A program made the position numbers and the translations under genes. The notes beneath the pieces were generated by a model. The model searched no databases. It was not told the DNA's origin and worked only from the letters and a program-made list of their open reading frames with translations. From the NCBI GenBank assembly GCA_007693555.1, contig REDJ01000113.1, positions 1 to 61,056 of the forward strand: a stretch of DNA of 61,056 bases. The letters run 5' to 3'. The stretch comes from Bacteroidota bacterium (GTDB taxonomy: Bacteria; Bacteroidota; Bacteroidia; Bacteroidales; UBA7960). Shown piece after piece: positions 36,968 through 44,975 of this stretch. The first letter of the stretch is position 1, and every line of letters starts with the position of its first letter.

Positions 36968-37294
36968 TTATCTGTTTTCTGAAAGTTGTTGCTCCTGCGG
37001 GCCGTCCATGGCAACGGCAGATTTTTCTACTCTGAAACGGATTTCAGGAGCTACTTCAATAGTAAAAGTTTTTTCCTGAACCTCAGTAATTTTCCCGTGG
37101 ATTCCTCCAATGGTAATGATTTTATCTCCTTTTTTGAGAGCTTCCCTGTATTTACGGGCGTCTTTCTGCTTTTTAAGCTGTGGACGGATAAAGAACAGGT
37201 AAAAAACCACAATGATTAGTAACAGGGGAATGAAAGCTCCAAAGCCGCTTCCCTCTCCTTCCTGAGACATTAACAAAATATTAAGCATATTCAT
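36968..37294 (-). CDS. yajC: Preprotein translocase subunit YajC
   Basis: A 108-residue inner-membrane accessory subunit of the SecDF-YajC complex. One transmembrane helix (FIPLLLIIVVFYLFFIRPQLKKQKD) carries the hallmark FFIRPQ; the rest is the cytoplasmic domain with KKGDKIITIGGIHGKI and VAPEIRFRVEKSAV. The SecD/SecF genes are not in the window. It sits between the DUF1573 gene (40 bp upstream) and the YbbR-like gene (about 100 bp downstream). Confidence 0.93.
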   Translation of the reverse strand: MNMLNILLMSQEGEGSGFGAFIPLLLIIVVFYLFFIRPQLKKQKDARKYREALKKGDKIITIGGIHGKITEVQEKTFTIEVAPEIRFRVEKSAVAMDGPQEQQLSENR

Positions 37295-37334
37295 GATATT
37301 TGATTGTTTAATGATTATAAAAAATGATTCTTTA

Positions 37335-37772
37335 TTATCTTTCGAGTACTTCAGCCGTAATACGCAAAGTTACAATAGATTCCTTAGCATTTGTTAAAAC
37401 TCTGACAGATTCGGATTGAAATCCTCTTCTGCCGGATGAGTTGAAAACAATCTGAATTCTTCCATCATCACCTGGCATTAAAGGTTCTTTAGGATAATCA
37501 GCTACTGTGCAGCCACAACCACTTCGTATGCCTGTAATAATTAATGGACTGCTTCCTGTGTTGGTAAATCTGAATCCATAAACAACTCTTTCACCGCTAA
37601 TGATTTTACCGAAATCATGCAATTCCTTATCAAATTTGATTTCGGGTCCAAAAGCAGTTGTATTTCTTTCACTATCTTCATAGTTTCCGCCCCCACCTGC
37701 TGATTTTCCGCACGAAATGAAAATTACGCAATAGAAAAATAAAATGATATGCAGATGAGAAGTTTTAAACAT
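37335..37772 (-). CDS. DUF1573 lipoprotein
   Basis: A 145-residue envelope lipoprotein: signal HIILFFYCVIFISC with the lipidated Cys near residue 21, a low-complexity GGGG linker, and one immunoglobulin-like DUF1573 domain (FDKELHDFGKIISGERVVYGFRFTNTG; then SGCGCTVADYPKEPLMPGD with the conserved CGC). Function unknown in the literature as far as I know. It is translated 3 bp after nusB and before yajC. Confidence 0.85.
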   Translation of the reverse strand: MFKTSHLHIILFFYCVIFISCGKSAGGGGNYEDSERNTTAFGPEIKFDKELHDFGKIISGERVVYGFRFTNTGSSPLIITGIRSGCGCTVADYPKEPLMPGDDGRIQIVFNSSGRRGFQSESVRVLTNAKESIVTLRITAEVLER

Positions 37773-37775
37773 ATT

Positions 37776-38711
37776 TCAGGATTGTAATTTCTTTTTAATC
37801 TTGTTTTCTCCATTTAATTCTTCTACAAGCTTATCAAGCACTCCATTGACAAACACTTTGCTTTTGGGAGTACTGTACATTTTCGATAATTCTATATATT
37901 CATTCAAGGAAACTTTGACGGGTATTTCAGGAAACTTTGTGATTTCTGTCAGTGCCATCTTCATGATAATTATATCCATGAGTGCAATACGCTCAATATC
38001 CCAATTTTGGGTTTTAGCAGCAATCATGGGTGAAAAATCCTTATCATGCAATATAGTTTTTTTGAACAATTCCCTTGCAAATCTTTTGTCATCCAAATCT
38101 TTATAAAGGTTCATGGGTTGAAAATCATTTTCGTTCCCATTACTCATGGCTTTGATGTTTTTGATGATCATTTTATTTACAAGCTCCCAGTCATCAAGCC
38201 AATAGATGGATGTGTCCTCATAAAAGTGATGAAGAAGTTCTGATTCGCAAATGTAATTTTTAAGAAGTATTAAAATCAAACTCCGGTCATTTTCAAAGGA
38301 ATTCAAATCAGATTTCAGGTATTCCTGGTAATGTTTACTTTCACGGAAATGGAGGAATATTTTTCTGGAAATTTCAGGTGCAGAAGCCCAGGATATTTTT
38401 CGCTCTTTTAGTTTGTTCTCCAGTGCTTTACTGGATAAAATACCGTTCAGGCATTGATTCTCAATAAAGCGCGTATTGGGGTTGAGGTCATCAGCAGTCG
38501 GTCTTTTTTTGTTTTTGTTATCTTCAATATTTTTTCGGGCCTGGCGACCGATATCCATAATCAATGTTAACTGATACAGATAAAGATCATAAATTTTATC
38601 AATACCAAAAAGCAACTCTTTTTCGCCGGCATCCAGTGAAGTATTTCCCGATTGGAAAAAAGCATACAGGCTTTGTAAAACTTTAACGCGTAAATGCCTT
38701 CTGTTTAGCAT
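37776..38711 (-). CDS. nusB: Transcription antitermination protein NusB (long Bacteroidota form)
   Basis: A 311-residue protein, about twice as long as E. coli NusB; the long form is normal for Bacteroidota. It starts LNRRHLRVKVLQSLYAFFQSG and ends with the conserved NusB core (ARELFKKTILHDKDFSPMIAAKTQNWDIERIALMDIIIMKMALTEI and VSLNEYIELSKMYSTPKSKVFVNGVLDKL). It binds boxA RNA in rRNA antitermination with NusE and is the first gene of the nusB-DUF1573-yajC-YbbR-coaE group. A -7 box is at 38772-38780. Confidence 0.92.
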   Translation of the reverse strand: MLNRRHLRVKVLQSLYAFFQSGNTSLDAGEKELLFGIDKIYDLYLYQLTLIMDIGRQARKNIEDNKNKKRPTADDLNPNTRFIENQCLNGILSSKALENKLKERKISWASAPEISRKIFLHFRESKHYQEYLKSDLNSFENDRSLILILLKNYICESELLHHFYEDTSIYWLDDWELVNKMIIKNIKAMSNGNENDFQPMNLYKDLDDKRFARELFKKTILHDKDFSPMIAAKTQNWDIERIALMDIIIMKMALTEITKFPEIPVKVSLNEYIELSKMYSTPKSKVFVNGVLDKLVEELNGENKIKKKLQS

Positions 38712-38771
38712 AAGGTAAAAAATTCATACTTTAACAAGGAACGAGATTTCCCAGAATTTCTGAAAAACACT

Positions 38772-38780
38772 GCAAAAGTA
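38772..38780 (-). promoter_or_regulatory. -7 box (TACTTTTGC on the minus strand) for the nusB group
   Basis: Matches TAnnTTTGC, about 60 bp upstream of nusB; the nearest -33 TTG is 28 bp away, which is too far. Confidence 0.35.
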
Positions 38781-39016
38781 ATTCATTTTTAAAAACTTTC
38801 TTAATGCACAAAATAATTTAGATATAAAACTGTTAAATTTAAACCAGATAGACAAATTATCTGTTTATCTTTTAATTAATAACAATTTTAATTGTTTTTA
38901 TAACAATGCCAGATTAATAAAGTCTTTTGAATTTAGTATATTTGATTAAATGTCCGATAATTTTTTAAACCAAATTACATGAAATAACGGGCTTTTAACT
39001 TTGAAAAAACTTTTTT

Positions 39017-39025
39017 TATTTTTGC
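39017..39025 (+). promoter_or_regulatory. -7 box TATTTTTGC for the DUF3276 gene
   Basis: Matches TAnnTTTGC and lies 29 bp before the ATG at 39055. TTTG at 39000-39003 is only 13 bp away, shorter than the usual spacing. Confidence 0.4.
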
Positions 39026-39054
39026 CAAACCATTTTAAAAAAGAGGAAATAAAT

Positions 39055-39465
39055 ATGAGTAAGGAAGATACAGGTAAGAAGTTTAATAACGAGGAATTAT
39101 TTTCCAAAGCCGTGAGGGCAGGTAAGAGAACTTATTTCTTCGATGTGAAATCTACGCGTGCCGGTGAAAACTATCTTACAATTACAGAAAGCAAAAAACG
39201 ATTCGATCAGCAATCCGGCAAATTCTTTTACGAAAAACATAAACTGTTTTTATACCAGGAAGATTTCGATAAATTTGAAAATGCTTTAAAGCAGGCATAC
39301 GAATTTATTGCAACAGGTGAAGTTCCCCAGTCATACCTTGACGAAATGGCTGAAGAAGAAAAAAGAAAAAAAGAAAGAGAATTTACCAATGTTGAATTTG
39401 AAGATTTGAAAAAATCTGAAGATAAGGATGATAATGATTCTTCAGATGAAAGCAATGAGAAATAA
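39055..39465 (+). CDS. DUF3276 (PUR-alpha-like) nucleic-acid-binding protein
   Basis: A 136-residue small protein of the DUF3276/Pur-alpha-like group, whose members bind single-stranded DNA or RNA. The conserved block FSKAVRAGKRTYFFDVKSTRAGENYLTITESKKRF is intact; the C-terminal third is an acidic tail (KKSEDKDDNDSSDESNEK). The frame is open from 39001, but that start overlaps the -7 box; the ATG at 39055, preceded by AAGAGGAAAT, is the likely start. It ends with its own terminator, so it is a monocistronic unit. Confidence 0.85.
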   Translation: MSKEDTGKKFNNEELFSKAVRAGKRTYFFDVKSTRAGENYLTITESKKRFDQQSGKFFYEKHKLFLYQEDFDKFENALKQAYEFIATGEVPQSYLDEMAEEEKRKKEREFTNVEFEDLKKSEDKDDNDSSDESNEK

Positions 39466-39496
39466 TTTATCACAATATTTAATTTTTAATGTCTGA

Positions 39497-39530
39497 AAAG
39501 AGTTGGGGCTAAGGCTCCAACTCTTTTTTT
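39497..39530 (+). terminator. Rho-independent terminator of the DUF3276 gene
   Basis: AAAGAGTTGG, loop GGCTAAGGCT, CCAACTCTTT, then a T-run. It lies about 30 bp after the stop codon. Confidence 0.9.
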
Positions 39531-39632
39531 GTAGTTTATTTGATTGTTTTGACTATACGTTTTTATAAATTGACAAAATAATGATGTTGGGAATTTTTTG
39601 TAAAAAAAACCGGTCAAAGCAAGTAGAAATTG

Positions 39633-39641
39633 TAAATTTGC
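39633..39641 (+). promoter_or_regulatory. -7 box TAAATTTGC upstream of parA
   Basis: Matches TAnnTTTGC; about 140 bp before parA, leaving a long leader. No -33 TTG at normal spacing. Confidence 0.35.
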
Positions 39642-39780
39642 ACCTACGCTCCGAAAAGGGTAAATTTTTATTGGGAAACCTTTAAAATTCATATATTCAA
39701 TTATTTAAGTTCTGATAGCGATAATCACTAATCACCAATTACTATACACCAAACACTAAATAATATAACACAATTACCCT

Positions 39781-40596
39781 ATGAGTAAAGTCATTGCAAT
39801 TGCAAACCAGAAAGGTGGTGTAGGAAAAACCACAACAGCCATTAATCTTGCTGCCAGCCTTGCTGTGCTGGAGCACAAAACGCTTCTCATTGATGCGGAT
39901 CCCCAAGCCAATGCCACCTCAGGGGTTGGGTTTGATCCTAAAGTAATCAAAACCAGTATTTATGAATGTATTATTGATGAAGTGGATCCCCGAAATATTT
40001 TATTAAATACTTCCACTCCTAACCTTGACCTTATCCCCGCTCATATTGATCTGGTGGGTGCAGAAATTGAAATGATTAATCTGCCCAATCGTGAAAAGGT
40101 TATGAAAAAAGTAATTGATAAAGTAAAGGATGATTACGAATTTGTATTGATAGATTGCTCTCCTTCTCTTGGGCTTATTACCGTAAATGCTCTTACAGCA
40201 AGCAATTCTGTGATTATTCCGGTTCAATGCGAATATTTTGCGCTTGAAGGCCTGGGAAAATTGTTGAATACAATAAAAATTGTCCAGTCACGTCTTAATC
40301 TTGGTCTCGAAATTGAAGGTATACTGCTTACAATGTATGATGTGAGGTTACGACTTTCCAACCAGGTTGTGGAAGAGGTAAAAAGTCATTTTCAGGAACT
40401 GGTTTTTGATACCATCATTCAACGTAATACAAAATTGGGTGAAGCCCCTAGTTTTGGTGAAACGATAATCATGCACGATGCCAGCAGTAAAGGAGCAATA
40501 AATTATCTGAATCTGGCCAGGGAAATTTTGCAGAAAAATCAATTAACACAACTGGAAGAATCCGAAAGAAACATAAATATTGAAAATGAACGCTAA
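39781..40596 (+). CDS. parA: Chromosome partitioning ATPase ParA (Soj)
   Basis: A 271-residue deviant-Walker ATPase that moves ParB-bound origins. The Walker A box KGGVGKTT is at residues 11-18; also seen are IDADPQANATSG, the switch DCSPSLGLITVNAL, and QCEYFALEGL. It lacks an N-terminal helix-turn-helix, so it is the chromosomal Soj type rather than a plasmid type with autorepressor function. The end overlaps parB by 11 bp. First gene of a likely operon running to lepB. Confidence 0.95.
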   Translation: MSKVIAIANQKGGVGKTTTAINLAASLAVLEHKTLLIDADPQANATSGVGFDPKVIKTSIYECIIDEVDPRNILLNTSTPNLDLIPAHIDLVGAEIEMINLPNREKVMKKVIDKVKDDYEFVLIDCSPSLGLITVNALTASNSVIIPVQCEYFALEGLGKLLNTIKIVQSRLNLGLEIEGILLTMYDVRLRLSNQVVEEVKSHFQELVFDTIIQRNTKLGEAPSFGETIIMHDASSKGAINYLNLAREILQKNQLTQLEESERNINIENER

Positions 40597-41491
40597 GAAA
40601 AGAGCCCTGGGAAAAGGACTAAGTGCATTGCTTGATACATCAGGTGCAGAAGCCCAACCCAGTTATGATATAGAAAAGGATCTGCATGCCACAGGTACCA
40701 TCGCCCATGTTCTGCTTGATCTGATTGACAGCAACCCTTATCAGCCCCGCACAGATTTTGATGAGGAGTCACTTCAGGAGCTTGCAGCTTCCATAAAAGA
40801 ACAAGGAGTTATTCAGCCGGTTACCATTCGAAAAACCAAAGATGGTAAGTTTCAGCTTATTTCTGGCGAACGGCGCTGCCGTGCTGCAGTATTGGCCGGT
40901 TTGACCGAAATTCCGGCATATATTCGTGCAGCCGATGATCAGAATATGCGTGAGATGGCAATCGTTGAAAATATTCAACGTGAAAACCTCAATCCCATCG
41001 AAATCGCACTGGGTTATCAACAGCTTATTGATGATTTCAAACTTACCCAGGAAATGCTTGCCGAGAGGCTTGGAAAATCGCGCCCTTCCATTGCTAACCA
41101 TTTGCGGTTGCTCAAGCTTCCGGCTGAAATACAGATTGGCCTTCGGCAGGATTTGATCAGCATGGGGCACGCCAGGGCATTGGTTTCTATTGACCATATT
41201 CAAACACAAATTGATGTTTTCAATGATGTTGTTGCCCAGGGTCTTTCTGTGCGAGACGTGGAAGAGATTGTAAAAAATCTGGCTGAATACAATCAGGAAG
41301 GTCAGGAAAATCCCAACAGGCCAAAAAACAAAACAGATCATTCAAAATATTACAATCTGCAAAAATCTCTTTCTGAGGTTTATGGTACAAAAGTGCAGGT
41401 TAAAGCACGCATGGGAGGTAAGGGGTCTGTTGTGATTAATTTTTCATCTGAGGAGGATCTTGAGCGTATACTGAAAATCCTTCAAAAATAA
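40586..41491 (+). CDS. parB: Chromosome partitioning protein ParB (Spo0J)
   Basis: A 301-residue parS-binding CTPase partner of ParA. N-terminal nuclease-like CTP domain: LIDSNPYQPRTDFDEESLQELAASI and the GERRCRAA box; central helix-turn-helix (TQEMLAERLGKSRPSIANHLRLLKLP); C-terminal dimerisation region ending SSEEDLERILKILQK. I chose ATG 40586 rather than the TTG at 40580. It overlaps parA by 11 bp. Bacteroidota chromosomes usually carry this pair near the origin, but no parS could be identified in the window. Confidence 0.94.
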   Translation: MNAKKRALGKGLSALLDTSGAEAQPSYDIEKDLHATGTIAHVLLDLIDSNPYQPRTDFDEESLQELAASIKEQGVIQPVTIRKTKDGKFQLISGERRCRAAVLAGLTEIPAYIRAADDQNMREMAIVENIQRENLNPIEIALGYQQLIDDFKLTQEMLAERLGKSRPSIANHLRLLKLPAEIQIGLRQDLISMGHARALVSIDHIQTQIDVFNDVVAQGLSVRDVEEIVKNLAEYNQEGQENPNRPKNKTDHSKYYNLQKSLSEVYGTKVQVKARMGGKGSVVINFSSEEDLERILKILQK

Positions 41492-41505
41492 GATATATCT
41501 TTCAG

Positions 41506-42294
41506 ATGCAGGAAAGTAAGTTCCTTACCTTGAAAAGGGCAAAGAAATATCAAATCTTCAAAAGCTCAATCACATTGAGCTTTGTTTTATTTTTTGGATT
41601 TACTTTTTGCATGGAAACCATTTTTGCATCATCCTATTATCTGACTCAGGATACGGTACCTGCATCCCGTCGGGGTACTGAACCTGCCCAAACCAATGAT
41701 ACACTACCTGCTTTCATTCCTGTTGTTGATCCAATAGAACATGAGACAGATACTATACCTGAAAGACCACGAATTGAAATCGCAGATGAACAACCTGTAC
41801 CGGTGGGGAGGAATAATGACAGATTTAAAGATCATTCGCCGCAAAAAGCTACTATGCTTTCTGCCACATTACCCGGCCTTGGACAGGCTTATAACCGAAA
41901 ATACTGGAAAATCCCTGTAATTTATGCAGGATTTGCAGCCGTTGCCTGGTTTGTTGATTTTAATAATACTGAGTATCAGAGCTTCAGACGGGCTTATCTT
42001 GCAAGAGTGGATGGTAACCCAAATACTACTGATGATTTCCCCTGGGTTTCTACAGACCGACTTGAACGGGCTATGAATTTTTATCGGCGTAATCTTGAAA
42101 TAACATATATTGCCGGAGCGGCACTTTACATTTTAAATGTTTTGGATGCCACTGTTGATGCGCATTTGCTTGATTTTGACGTGGGAGAAGAGTTAAGCAT
42201 GAATCTTCAGCCTGTATTAATTCCGAATTTGATGATGCAGGATGGAAATAGAAATAACTCTTTTGCCGGCCTGAAGTTTACATTTCGGTTTTAA
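41506..42294 (+). CDS. DUF5683 family protein
   Basis: A 262-residue Bacteroidota-specific protein found next to parB in many genomes. A hydrophobic N-terminal segment (ITLSFVLFFGFTFCMETIFA) suggests export or membrane insertion, followed by a Pro/Thr-rich linker (residues about 45-105). The conserved core is SPQKATMLSATLPGLGQAYNRKYWKIPVIY, followed by two hydrophobic stretches (AGFAAVAWFVDF, ITYIAGAALYILNVLDATVDAHL). No enzymatic motif is visible; the function is unknown to me. It starts 14 bp after parB and ends 22 bp before dapB. Confidence 0.85.
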   Translation: MQESKFLTLKRAKKYQIFKSSITLSFVLFFGFTFCMETIFASSYYLTQDTVPASRRGTEPAQTNDTLPAFIPVVDPIEHETDTIPERPRIEIADEQPVPVGRNNDRFKDHSPQKATMLSATLPGLGQAYNRKYWKIPVIYAGFAAVAWFVDFNNTEYQSFRRAYLARVDGNPNTTDDFPWVSTDRLERAMNFYRRNLEITYIAGAALYILNVLDATVDAHLLDFDVGEELSMNLQPVLIPNLMMQDGNRNNSFAGLKFTFRF

Positions 42295-42316
42295 CATATG
42301 AATTATGGGTAAAAAT

Positions 42317-43036
42317 ATGAAAATCGCCATTGTGGGTTATGGAAAAATGGGACATGAAATTGAAAAGCATTGCCGCAGGCTTAATTACGACATAGTTGCG
42401 GTAATCGATAATGAAGATGATTGGAAAACTAAATCAGATACCTTAATGCAGGCCAAAGTTGCAATTGAGTTTACCGCCCCACATATTGTTGTATCCAATT
42501 TAAAAAGACTATTGGATTTGAAAATCCCCGTTGTAACGGGCACCACGGGTTGGAAAGAAAAACTTGATGAAATCCGCAATTATTGTCAAAAAAGTAATGG
42601 AACCCTTTTCTATGCGTCAAACTTCAGCATAGGAGTTAATTTGTTTTTCGCTATGAACAGGTATCTGGCAAAATTGATGGCCGGTTATCCTGATTATAAG
42701 ATTGATGTTGAAGAAATACACCATACGCAAAAGCTGGATACCCCCAGTGGCACAGCTATCAGTATGGTTGATGATATTATCAGTGAAAACAAAAATTACA
42801 AAGGCTGGAAACTGGTTGCCGATAAGCCGGGAGAAGATGAGATACCGGTTGAAGCACGTCGTATTGAAGGTGTTACAGGTACACATTCTTTATCTTACAC
42901 TTCCGGTATTGATACTATCAGCCTCAGACATGAAGCCTTTAATCGAGATGGATTTGCAATGGGAGCCCTGATGGCCGCAGAATGGGTCAGGGATAAGAAA
43001 GGAGTTTTTACAATGAACGATCTGTTAAATATTTAA
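42317..43036 (+). CDS. dapB: 4-hydroxy-tetrahydrodipicolinate reductase
   Basis: Second committed step of lysine/diaminopimelate synthesis, needed for peptidoglycan. The N-terminal NAD(P)H-binding GYGKMG follows directly from the start MKIAIV. The signature EIHHTQKLDTPSGTA with the catalytic His pair and Lys is intact, as is the conserved VTGTTGW region. I chose ATG 42317, which gives 239 residues and starts like other family members; an in-frame ATG at 42305 would add four residues. It lies between the DUF5683 gene and lepB, 12 bp before the latter. Confidence 0.94.
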   Translation: MKIAIVGYGKMGHEIEKHCRRLNYDIVAVIDNEDDWKTKSDTLMQAKVAIEFTAPHIVVSNLKRLLDLKIPVVTGTTGWKEKLDEIRNYCQKSNGTLFYASNFSIGVNLFFAMNRYLAKLMAGYPDYKIDVEEIHHTQKLDTPSGTAISMVDDIISENKNYKGWKLVADKPGEDEIPVEARRIEGVTGTHSLSYTSGIDTISLRHEAFNRDGFAMGALMAAEWVRDKKGVFTMNDLLNI

Positions 43037-43048
43037 TATAATTTACCT

Positions 43049-44542
43049 ATGAGTGTATACATGTTGCTTAGTCTTTTGTTTTTTCTTGCCAGTGCTGCAG
43101 GGTTGTGGCGTATTTTTGAAAAAGCAGGCTATGAAGGGTGGAAGGCCGTCATTCCTTTCTATAATTTTTATATCTGGTTAAAGGTGATTAAAAAACCTTT
43201 GTGGTGGTACATTTTTATTCTGGTTCCGTATATAAATGTTTTTACCCTTTTGCTTATGGTGGTAGAAACCCTGAAATGTTTCCGCAAAGACGGTTTGGGA
43301 GAGCAGGCACTGGGTGTTTTGTTTCCTTTTGTGTATCTACCGTACCTGGGATTTGCACCCAATGAAGAATATACCCATCCTGATAAAATTGCTCCGGTAA
43401 AAAAGTCAGCAAGCAGAGAATGGGCCGATGCAATAATATTTGCAGTTATTGCAGCCACAATTATAAGGACCTTCTTTATTGAGGCATATACCATACCCAC
43501 TTCCTCCATGGAAAAATCATTGTTGGTAGGCGACTACCTTTTTGTGAGCAAGCTCAGCTATGGCCCAAGGGTGCCCATGACCCCTATAGCATTTCCCTTT
43601 GCTCACCATACTCTACCCCTTACAGAACAAACCAGATCTTACGTTGAGTGGGTAAAACTTCCATACTACCGTTTTCCGGGATTGAGAACTATTCAGAATA
43701 ATGACGTGGTAGTATTTAATTATCCTGATGGCGATACAGTTGCTCTTCAAATGCAAAACAGGAGCTATTACGCCCTGGTAAGAGAAATGGGCAGGGATAT
43801 GGTATGGCGAAATTATGATGTAAATGCCCGACCGGTTGATAAACGTGAAAACTATATTAAACGCTGTGTGGGCATACCCGGAGATACTTTGGAAATTATT
43901 GATGGTGAAATATTTGTAAATGGAAACTTATTGCCATTCCCGGATGATGTTCAGTTTAATTACCAGGTTATTACCGATGGCTCACAATTGCATGCACGTA
44001 TTTTGAGCCGATTTGATATAACAGATGTTTTTCAGAGAGGTGCAAATGAGTACATTATGGCACTTACTGAAGAGAGTGCAGCTAAAGTCAGTGAGTTGGG
44101 CGTGGTGCAGCAGGTTCGCAAAATAACAAAACCCCGAAACTATCATGAAAATCATATTTTCCCTTTCCACAAAAATTTTCCATGGAATGAAGATAACTTC
44201 GGCCCGGTTTACATTCCCAAAAGAGGAAGTACAGTAGACATCAACCCTGATAATATTATGCTCTGGGAACGCATTATAGAGGTTTATGAAGGTAATACAC
44301 TGGAAGTGCGCGATGACCAGATTCTTATCAATGGTATACCTGCAACAACCTTTACTTTTGAAATGGACTATTACTGGCTGGTTGGAGATAACCGACATAA
44401 TTCGGCTGACTCCCGATACTGGGGTTTTGTACCTGACGACCACATCGTCGGAAGAGCAATGTTTGTTTGGTTGTCATTGGATAAAAACAGAAGATTTCCC
44501 GGAAATATCAGGTTTAACAAAACCTTTAGAGCTATCAGATAA
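43049..44542 (+). CDS. lepB: Signal peptidase I, large Bacteroidota form
   Basis: A 497-residue inner-membrane endopeptidase that removes signal peptides. N-terminal membrane helices (LLSLLFFLASAAGL; WWYIFILVPYINVFTLLLMV) resemble the DUF5684-like module. A third helix before the catalytic domain leads into TIPTSSMEKSL with catalytic Ser153. The general-base Lys271 is in YIKRCVGIPGDTLE, and the conserved late boxes VGDNRHNSADSRYWGFV are present. The long insert between the boxes (about residues 300-420) is characteristic of the large form in this phylum. It ends with a strong terminator. Confidence 0.95.
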   Translation: MSVYMLLSLLFFLASAAGLWRIFEKAGYEGWKAVIPFYNFYIWLKVIKKPLWWYIFILVPYINVFTLLLMVVETLKCFRKDGLGEQALGVLFPFVYLPYLGFAPNEEYTHPDKIAPVKKSASREWADAIIFAVIAATIIRTFFIEAYTIPTSSMEKSLLVGDYLFVSKLSYGPRVPMTPIAFPFAHHTLPLTEQTRSYVEWVKLPYYRFPGLRTIQNNDVVVFNYPDGDTVALQMQNRSYYALVREMGRDMVWRNYDVNARPVDKRENYIKRCVGIPGDTLEIIDGEIFVNGNLLPFPDDVQFNYQVITDGSQLHARILSRFDITDVFQRGANEYIMALTEESAAKVSELGVVQQVRKITKPRNYHENHIFPFHKNFPWNEDNFGPVYIPKRGSTVDINPDNIMLWERIIEVYEGNTLEVRDDQILINGIPATTFTFEMDYYWLVGDNRHNSADSRYWGFVPDDHIVGRAMFVWLSLDKNRRFPGNIRFNKTFRAIR

Positions 44543-44563
44543 CTTGATTTATAAAGAATACAT

Positions 44564-44608
44564 ACCCGGTTGAGTTTAATCAATGAACCCAACCGGGTTT
44601 TTTGTTTT
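44564..44608 (+). terminator. Rho-independent terminator after lepB
   Basis: ACCCGGTTG, a 17 nt loop, CAACCGGGT, followed by TTTTTTG. It closes the parA-parB-DUF5683-dapB-lepB unit. Confidence 0.9.
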
Positions 44609-44721
44609 TAAAAAAAGAATTCAACAGAGAGGTAATAAAAAAATTATTTGCCAAATCAAAGAATGAATTCTTTAAAAAAAATGGCTAAAAGTAAGTGAGT
44701 TAAATTTTTGAAAACTAATTC

Positions 44722-44769
44722 TTTTTGATTCACCTGATTTTGAATCAAAAACCCTGTTTTGGTTTGATT
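44722..44769. promoter_or_regulatory. Operator-like dyads and mutually exclusive stems
   Basis: TTTTTGATTC-(10)-GAATCAAAAA is a perfect 10 bp dyad. Its right arm can instead pair with GGTTTGATT downstream. The site lies about 90-160 bp upstream of the start of transcription predicted below, so it more likely acts as DNA (a regulator binding site) than as a leader RNA. Confidence 0.4.
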
Positions 44770-44850
44770 TAACCAGTAAAATAGGGAGTTCTGTTGTTTT
44801 TGTATGTAATTTTCAGCATAATTTGACTAATCTGGATTATACTTTTTTTT

Positions 44851-44892
44851 TCAATCTGATTGAGCTGCTTTCGCCAAAAAATTTAACTTTGC
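44851..44892 (+). promoter_or_regulatory. Promoter of the PLP decarboxylase gene with overlapping dyad
   Basis: -33 TTG at 44860-44862, 21 bp spacer, -7 box TAACTTTGC at 44884-44892. The small dyad TCAATCTGATTGA (44851-44863) covers the -33 element and shares the TGATT word with the upstream dyad, so it is a candidate operator. The start codon is 83 bp further on. Confidence 0.55.
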
Positions 44893-44975
44893 TCTTCCAA
44901 ATAAGGGAAATAGATGATTTTCTGTTGCCTGAAAGTTAAATAAAAAATTTTTTTACATCATCAAATCAGTTCTGG

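Larger units (their letters stand above)
38712..39054. other. 343 bp divergent intergenic region with promoters for nusB and the DUF3276 gene
   Basis: AT-rich. On the minus strand the box TACTTTTGC (38772-38780) faces nusB. On the plus strand TATTTTTGC (39017-39025) faces the DUF3276 gene. Two small dyads, CAGATA/TATCTG (38846-38864) and AACAAT-TTTA-ATTGTT (38882-38897), lie between them and may be operators, but nothing shows which factor binds. Confidence 0.5.
39466..39780. other. 315 bp spacer between DUF3276 gene and parA
   Basis: Holds the terminator at 39497-39530 and a -7 box at 39633-39641, followed by about 140 bp of AT-rich leader before parA. I looked for a parS-like 16 bp palindrome centred on CACGTG and found none here. 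Confidence 0.6.
44609..44975. other. Gene-free leader of the decarboxylase gene with operator-like dyads
   Basis: About 370 bp between the lepB terminator and the GTG start at 44976. It contains a perfect dyad TTTTTGATTC/GAATCAAAAA (44722-44731 and 44742-44751). A second, competing pairing joins AATCAAAAACC (44743-44753) with GGTTTGATT (44761-44769). A smaller dyad TCAATCTGATTGA (44851-44863) overlaps the promoter. No gene is visible. Confidence 0.6.

Noticed and set aside
39466-39780. Possible parS site next to parA
   Set aside because: No CACGTG-centred 16 bp palindrome found; a CACGTG inside ruvX (near 29247) lacks the flanking symmetry.
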